DNA of 64,000 nt from Melieria omissa (lineage: Eukaryota; Arthropoda; Insecta; Diptera; Ulidiidae), in NCBI GenBank assembly GCA_963971225.1, contig OZ020267.1, forward strand, positions 121,761,891 to 121,825,890. Reading direction: 5' to 3'. The translations under genes and the position numbers were made by a program. Each line of letters starts with the position of its first letter. Within the stretch, counting starts at the first letter, position 1. The notes beneath the pieces are model-generated. The model did no database searches, was not told where the DNA came from, and saw nothing but the letters and a program-made list of their open reading frames with translations. Shown piece after piece: positions 56,895-64,000 of this stretch.

Positions 56895-58039
56895 TTAAAG
56901 AGATGTTCTGTGCCCTGAATCTCACTCATGAGTCTGTATTTCGATCCTGATCCACCTGGAGATAATTTTGATGGTGATAAAATTAACAAATTTTGCTGAA
57001 TAAATGAAAAGTATGCATTTTGTTTAACAATTTGTGGCAGTTAAACTATGAAATTTATGCACATCTTGAAGAAAATTAGAACAGAATTAAACTTGAACAA
57101 AAGTTAGTAGCGTTCGTGTAACATTCGTGTTGTCAAAAATTGCACTTTTAATGAAACAACTTTGTGATCCATAATAGGACACTGCAGTCCCTTCTACCCA
57201 CACACACATCTAGGCATTTCGACTTTATTGCTTCATTGGGCGTGGGCGCTGCACTTTTGCGCTGCACATCGCACGCAGGCGGCATCACGTGAAATGTAAA
57301 AGTGCAGCTTGAGAGCAATTTTAATTAACAGCGACATTTTTACGCACACACGGCCGGGCAATGCTGCACACACTGTTTAAAATGTTGGTTATACACACAT
57401 CGCGGCAAACGCTCGCAGTTTTTGTTTAACTCGCGAGTCTTTTTGTCAACACGAGCAAGTAATCATGTCGGCGGCAAGTTGGAGGATTTCCGCAAAAATG
57501 GAGAAACGGCGAAAACATATCTCAGCTGGATGTAAGGAGCAAACACACGCACCCACTCGCCGGGACGACGGCGCCGAGAGGCAGCAGTTACGACGCACCG
57601 TCACGCACACGATGCCGCCACACCAGCCTCAGCCCCGCCAGCTGCGCGCCCATGCACACTTACTCACTCGATCCCGGGAAATGTCATTTAATTAATTAAA
57701 AAAGTCGGGCCATCTTCTGCTGCTGCTGCTGCAGTTGTTACATTGTTTGACAAATTGCAACGCCACCAACAAGTCGCCACGGCGCTGCTGGGCTGCTGTG
57801 TTGCAGCGCGGTTCGATGCGGTTGGTGGCCGCACACCTGAAGGCGCTGAGTGCGTCGGCCAGAGTTAAGCTCGACATTTCAACGTAGGCAACATACATTT
57901 TAATTCCATTTCAGGGAAACGGAAGTGGCTAAGATACACATAAACACACACACCGTGCCACATGTGTGCCTCCATGGATGTGTGTGGGTTTTTTTGCTTG
58001 TTTTTGTGTAGGAAGTGGAAATATTAGCAAAACACTAAA
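56895..58039. other. No recognisable feature
   Basis: This is mixed AT- and GC-rich DNA. The ORF at 57465-57695 (plus) is short, basic and has no recognisable domain. A CTG-repeat near 57716-57734 is the only clear structure. Confidence 0.35.
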
Positions 58040-58680
58040 ATACCCGTGGCCGATAGAGTGGTCGATTATCGGCCTGAAACCAACTCACTTCATCACCTGC
58101 TCCATATGAAACCCCAAAGCACTCTATTGCGCTCTGGGGTAGGGCCTGGATTGTATGTCATCCGCCCTTACTAGGAGCATTACTAATACTATAAGTTCTC
58201 AGCATCCATTCCACTTCTCAAGCGACCTAACCATGCAGTCCTTTGGGTATATTGGCCCCTTTATAATTTTCTGGACTAACAACCTCACGTCAGTGACCAC
58301 GCTGCACACGAGCAAAACGTGCTCTGCATTATCTACTTTTCCCCTACAGGAGAGAACTGGTGGGTCCTCAACAAGTCTACACCTGTATAAATACTCCCGA
58401 AAACAGCCGTGACCAGATCGGAACTGCGCCAAAAAGAATTTTACATCTCCGTGGGGTCTATCCGACCATCGTGTATGTCTGGAATCATACGTTTAGTCCA
58501 GCGTCCTTTGGTCGAGGTGTCCACTTGGCCATTGTGTTTCGCTTTTCGCTGACCACTTGAAGCTATGGAGCCTTGCTTCTTGTGTCGCCAGATCGCCCTC
58601 CGCTTCGTTTATCCGACCAGCGATAATTTTTGCTGCGTCAACCGACTCTCAGGCTTTCAGCGATGCTAGACGCTGTCTTT
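58040..58680 (-). pseudogene. LINE C-terminal fragment
   Basis: The minus strand reads LAQFRSGHGCFREYLYRCRL, then CRGKVDNAEHVLLVCSV, the Cys-His tail typical of R1/Jockey-group ORF2 proteins. Stops occur before and after. It differs from the 42860-43745 LINE. Confidence 0.65.
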
Positions 58681-59205
58681 ACTATATAAATATGTGTGCG
58701 TATAGATGTGCACGGCTGCGGCCAACAGCCGCATCTATGCGAATGCAATATGGCGCACAGTGTTGCAGCGACAGCGACAATGACAGCAAATTCCAATGAT
58801 AAAAGTTGCGTTGTGCCGAGTCAATAACGGGGAGTGACGAGGAGGACGGAAAAAATGCACACAGCACATAAGGCACATCGACTGTGAACAGCAGCGATGC
58901 TAAAAGTTCAAGTGAACTTTAAGCTGTCGATCCGGGTGTGTGGCTTAGTTGTGTATGTTTGCGGTTGTTCGTTCTGAAAGGACAATTTAAGTACTCAAAC
59001 GACGGCAACAGGAACCCGGAACGGCTGTACGCGGATCAGAGCAAATGAAGTAAACTAAAAGCAAATCCGGAAACTGTTGTTATAAATTACATAATTAATT
59101 ATGTATATCAAACAAAGTTCTTAGTTGATACGACAAAGGCAACAAATTTGACGGGATCGTATTTGCCTTGAAAAACACAGGGAACTAAATGAAATTGATC
59201 GACTC

Positions 59206-60162
59206 CACAGTGATGCGACTCCATACAACCACGGGACAAAATTAGAAGGAGTGGTCCGTTCTTCATAAAATTTGGTATACTAGTTAAACATGATCTGCTG
59301 AATTGAATTCTCGATTTGGTTTTTCTTAAACTGTTGTAGTTTGGCAATGCCTGAGACTTATTTTTGCAAATTTCGTCATTTTTGGAGAGCTATAGCACCA
59401 AGTGTGTTGGCTAGATTTTTCAGATTTTACATTTAATCGGTACCATCAACATTGATTATTCCAAAGAGTAACAGAAATTGTCTTAGGACCCTCTGGTCTT
59501 GCAATAAAAACGATAATAATATGTTTTGCATTTTTGCAGATTTGATCATTTTTCATGCTGATTGCATACTTTTAGGCATAAATAAAATAAATTTTGTCGA
59601 AAAATACCTATTGAGACCACTTTTCAAATTGAATTATTTTCTGAGATCGGAAGATATCGGAGGATGTAATTACATTATCCGACAAAGAAAGAATGCTTCT
59701 TAAAATAAAAAAAATCCAGGAACACACTTTCACAAACTTTTTAGATATTTTCCTCTAAGTTTTGCCAATATTCAGATTTTTAATTTAGAAAAATATGTTG
59801 TATTAAAAGTGTGAAAGTGAAGTGAATTAAAAGCCTACGCGTTGCAAATTTTGAGAAAATATTAAAAGCGAAAATGGCCACATCATTTCTTATTCTATAT
59901 TAAAAGTTTAAGCAACTTCTTGGTAACCATGTATTTAAAAAATTTTTTTTACTCAATAGACTAAAAAACCGAAAATATGAGTTTCAATTTTTTTTAGAAA
60001 AAAGTTTCAACTGTGAGACGCTTTTGCCCCGACACTAATTGATTTTTTGCACAGAGTTTTTGGGGGTTTCTTAGTTGGAGTTTTTCTTTCAAATGAAATC
60101 AAAATCGTTAAATTCTGAGACCATAAATTTTTTGAATTTTGTCTATGGAACGAATCACTGTG
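59206..60162. mobile_element. Transib-like element with RSS-type ends, copy 2
   Basis: This 957-bp element is in the same orientation as copy 1 and closely similar along its length. Heptamer CACAGTG is at 59206-59212, then 23 nt, then ACAAAATTA (59236-59244). The right end again has a 13-nt spacer and ACAAAATTC. Flanks are GACTC and GACTG (4 of 5). There is one change in the left 12-mer (GATGCG for GATTCG). Confidence 0.72.
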
Positions 60163-60167
60163 GACTG

Positions 60168-63100
60168 CCCCAAAACAACAAAACAACAGTGAACAATTTT
60201 GATATTTTTTCTAGTTTTTTCATTTGTATCTATCTATCTGGATAAATGATTATTTCCTAATTTTTATTGGTTCAATGTACGGCAGTGGATGGCAATGGAC
60301 GAAATACAAACCGATTACTTGAGCAAGTAACGTTGCTTATAACCACACCAAGACGCCAGGCGATAAGCGACCCCAAATCCTCGTGGCTCCTTGGAACTAC
60401 TTAGCGGGCATTTAGAGTGCTCCAACGACCCGTTGAGGGACAGAGTGTCGACAAGTGCAGTGCCACCAAAACACTCACAGTGATAATTGCACAACATCTC
60501 CACGCACGCACTCACACATCTCACCGACAGACAGCACGCTTTCGAGTTATGACGTGTGTGCCATTGTCGTCGTTTGCTTGGTTGCTTGGTGTGTGTTTGT
60601 TTTTTGTGGACTAATTAAAATTCGAAAATCATTTCATCTGACCTCGCGCCCGCCTCCCCATTCACCTCTCACCGTGCGACCGACGTCAACGGCCATCAAC
60701 GCGAACACTTTTAATTATAATCTACTTCAGATTTGCAATTTTCCAAATATGAATTAAATTAATGGAAATTATTTTAGTGCCGCAAAAGCCACACGTCCAA
60801 CACACTGGCACACGAACGCAGCACCGGCGAGTGGGTGACGAGTGTGTGCGGTCGCGCCACATGCACAAACCGCGTCGTATTTGCGCTCCCCAACATATGC
60901 AACGTGTGTGGGATGTGTGTGTGTGTGTGTTGGTCGGTTGGCGGGCTGGTTTGAGTGGAGTGCCTGCGGTCGCCGCAGCTCAGTGCGAAATTACACGGTT
61001 ACATTTTAATTATTTGAATTTATTTTGCATTCGCACAAACTTTACGGGGCATAAGTTTCATTGCATTTGGCATGTTTCAATTTCGTAATTTGTTCATAAT
61101 TTGTGTGCGTGTGTATGGTTTCATACATAGTTACATACACAGACTCACATATTTTTATGTAGGCAACATATTTGTATGCTGCTGCTGCAACCGGCATCGA
61201 CTTCAGCGTTGCTGTTGCTGGTGTTGGGTCTTCGGCCGGCGAATGTGTGTTTTTGCGGCGTGACGCACCTCGGTTTGCGGTGATCTATCCTTGTCACAAA
61301 AGTGCGAGAGCACAACCGAAAAATTGAAAACTGTGGTCCCGGAGCCAGTCGCGACTACTGAAAGGCGCAGAATGTTGATTTTGCAAGCGCCGACCACTGC
61401 TGAAAAGTTGTGTGCTGCGGTTGCGAACTGTGTTCATTAACTTTTGCCGACTGTTGGCCAACAGTCGTGGGCTCTGCTTTACTCAATCTCAAATAAATAA
61501 CTTCGCTGGCCTACCATTCCGCCCATATACACATCCACTCGCACACACTCCGAGTAGTACTTCGTATTTCGAATGTGCGTTTTGGGAAACCAGATTTATT
61601 AGGCAGATTTCATGCGTTAACTATTCATAGAAAGTTGCAGATTCAGTGTGTTTGGCTTTGCTGTTTGCTTAAACAAGTTAAAGGCGAATAAAGCCGTTCC
61701 AACTAACACTGTTCCAAAGAATTTAACATTTATTGCACACATGGGAAATTGTGCTAGCATTGTGAAAATGCTATAACCAATTATTGATAATAATGCATTA
61801 GTAATTATAACAGAAAAGAATTATAGTACTTGAACAAAATAAGTTCTTATAGATAATCATGGCGACAGTTTCACACATGATACAAGAATATAAGGTAGAG
61901 CCAATGCTTCTTCTCAGCCGCCATATTGCGCATCTGACACTAAAGGCTTTCTTGACGTTCTTCTTTGAAAATGAGCTACCATGGTGGTGTTAGAAAATCT
62001 ATTGAATATTTTTTAATCCGGCAATCAATTTTCTGCTGTTGAATTCGCATTAACATTTTTATACTTTCGCCGAAATTATGTTAGTCACAGTGAAAGGTCT
62101 ATTCTGTGTTTATTTAAAAAAATCTTAATATTTTTAGAACCTTAAATAACTTTAATTTAGTATTACAACGAAGTGGCATCAGGACTCAAGATTTTGACAA
62201 ATACGAAAAACGTCAATAAGCACGTTTAGTGTCAAAAAGTTTGACAGCGGTTCTATCTTTTTGTTTTTGTATCATGGTTTCACAGATAACTCATCATGAT
62301 GAGTTATCTGTGGTTTCGCATATTGAAGTTGACTATTTTTGATATTTTGTAAAATGCGTTTAGCTTGGCATACTTTCAGGCTCAGCTACTTAAGCTGTTA
62401 CATGTGAGTCGTTCACGACACAAATCGATTAACGTTTTGGAAAATTTTAAAGTTATAATAATTTTTCTGAATAATAAAGATTAACACAACACATATTTGT
62501 TTAAGTCATGGATAAAAAAAAATTTTCATATCTCGCAATTCTCATTTATTTTGTGCAATGAACTGAACAAGTTGTTGACACCATAAACATTTTCATGGCT
62601 GGGAAAAATTGATTTATCTATTGTATTGCGCTCCGAGGGGTTAGAAGAAAGTGATTTGGCTAAGAGTCGAAAATATATACCAATAATAAAAGGGTGGCTT
62701 CGGGTTTTTTGGTCCGACCTCCCGTCTTCTCAGATGAAGCAAGTCTATGCAGATGATCAATAATATGTGGTACGTTATTCTATTATGGACCACGTTAACC
62801 CATTGCGTTCCTAATTGGGGTTGGTAGACAGTACATAGCAATTTATTTGTGTTTATCCGGTCTAAATCGATAAAGTTATTTTTCTTGCCTCAGACAGTCC
62901 CGGAAATTTCCAGAGGAAAACGTGTTTCCGTCCTTTTTCACCTTAATCCTTTTTTCACCCCGTTTTTTTCACCCCTCACCTCTTTTCTCTGCTATCATCA
63001 TAGCACTTGGGTTTTAAGCACAAGGAGCTGCTAAGCTGCTAAGTGAAGGAGGATCTCCCTTTCCTAGGTTAGTTCTCAGCTCATTCTTACAATCAAATAA

Positions 63101-63649
63101 TTTACATGTGAATGAAATTTTCAGTCACTGTCGTTGTTATCTAAAGTCACAATTGGTTGTTCCAGGTGTAGGGAATTAAAATGATAATACAGTGGGTGGT
63201 CAAGCAATGAGCACGCTTCAAGCAATCAAAAGCTCTTTATGTTTAAAACAAACTCTTACAATTGTATTATTATTATTATTATTTATTAAACTCTTACAAT
63301 TGTAATTTTTGAATTCAATTATATTTTAATTTCAGAACCAATAAGAAGATATGTTTAACGTGAATTGTTCAGTTCTTTGCACCATCCTTAAAAAACAGAA
63401 ATTTGTTCAATACACCGTTTTAAGCTACTTAAAATAATAATAAGAATTAATAATAATCAGGGGTGTCGTGGAATCCAATCGTTGTCGGAATCAGTTTCAA
63501 AACTGACAAACATTTCATTTCGGTGTCGTGCATTTCAATTTTATCGATTTCATTTTCGAATCGATTTTGAATCTGTTTTAGGTGTCGTAGGCCATGACTT
63601 AATCGGTTTGGTTATTGGAATCAAACCGATAAGAGAATTTTGTGCAGAT
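60168..63649. other. No confident gene; microsatellites and a palindrome
   Basis: A (TG)n run lies near 60913-60931. A 32-nt perfect palindrome lies at 62281-62312 (listed separately). From 60400 to 61600 the DNA is GC-richer with short ORFs lacking any recognisable domain. Confidence 0.4.
62275..62317. repeat. Palindrome of P-like ends, possible excision footprint
   Basis: CACAGATAACTCATCA is joined directly to its inverse (62281-62312). The 16-mer is the same as the end of the 26775-28112 transposon. The 7-mer TGGTTTC occurs at 62275-62281 and 62311-62317, overlapping each end by a base or two. Confidence 0.6.
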
Positions 63650-63955
63650 TCATGAAACTGTGATTTTTTCCGTATGCTGGCTGATATTTCGTGAAGATGG
63701 GATCGATGACGCACCCAAATGCGGCTCCACTGCATCCAACACTGGCAAAAATGCCTCTTTGTTGAGACGGTAGTGGGATATAAATCTGAGAAATAAATAA
63801 GCTTAATTGGTAAGCAAGCGCAACAAGATTCAAGTTTGCACTTACACCGATTCAGGTAGCTCCAAAGGATTGCTATGGTCCCTAAGGATTTTCCTTTTCA
63901 ACTTCAAGGAGCACTCTTCCTCAAATAACAAAAACGACAAAACGCCAGAACTCAT
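63650..63955 (-). pseudogene. PIF/Harbinger transposase 5' fragment
   Basis: Exon 1 (63955-63846) reads MSSGVLSFLLFEEECSLKLK and ends NPLELPES. After a 60-bp intron (GTAAGT...CTCAG), exon 2 (63785-63650) reads FISHYRLNKEAFLPVLDAVE and then SSIPSSRNISQ. This matches the N-terminus of HARBI1-type nucleases. A stop truncates it after about 80 residues, before any catalytic residue. Confidence 0.6.
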
Positions 63956-64000
63956 ATTGTTGCTAATTTATTTTCTTATGTTTTGAGCAAAATATTTCAT

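Overview
This is eukaryotic nuclear DNA from a dipteran insect. It is AT-rich and intron-rich, and its main gene is clearly the formin cappuccino (capu). The Drosophila-like capu exon structure, canonical fly core-promoter elements and a dense population of insect transposons (mariner, hAT, piggyBac, Helitron, P-like and Transib-like elements, Jockey-type LINEs) suggest a cyclorrhaphan fly with a larger genome than Drosophila, perhaps a tephritid. The species assignment is inference.

Layout. (1) Positions 1-1460 hold a minus-strand heat-shock promoter: a perfect four-unit heat-shock element, a TATA box and an Inr with exact spacing. It drives an exon of about 500 nt whose first AUG opens only a 22-codon ORF before a splice donor. 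The arrangement resembles hsr-omega, but identity is unproven. (2) Positions 2017-3153 are a non-autonomous Helitron. (3) Positions 4036-5767 are a three-exon plus-strand PHD/RING gene of the PHF7/G2E3/pineapple-eye family. (4) Positions 6978-51392 are capu on the minus strand, about 44 kb long. Its C-terminal FH1-FH2-tail exons lie at 7-9.5 kb and its MGN-type N-terminal exon at 51.1-51.4 kb. Introns in the N-terminal half are phase 1. Several further candidate exons have matching phase-1 ends (23565-24405, 44808-45029, 45743-46369, 49605-49736) and would give alternative or longer N-termini. (5) Positions 51.4-64 kb are upstream DNA with no confident gene. They hold LINE debris, two copies of a Transib-like element, a piggyBac-like MITE and, at the end, the start of a decayed PIF/Harbinger transposase.

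The capu introns are a transposon archive in which many insertions have readable ends and target-site duplications. The most unusual structures are two 0.92-0.96 kb elements at 55128-56049 and 59206-60162. Their ends carry the V(D)J-type heptamer CACAGTG, a 23-nt spacer plus ACAAAATTA at one end, and a 13-nt spacer plus ACAAAATTC at the other. Also notable are a 514-bp hairpin made from two inverted mariner ends inside a capu intron, and an in-frame-deleted mariner transposase that keeps its DNA-binding half but lacks two catalytic aspartates.

The two protein genes are convergent: the PHD gene ends near 5.9 kb and capu ends near 6.7-7.0 kb. No rRNA, convincing tRNA, CRISPR array or bacterial/viral gene block was seen.
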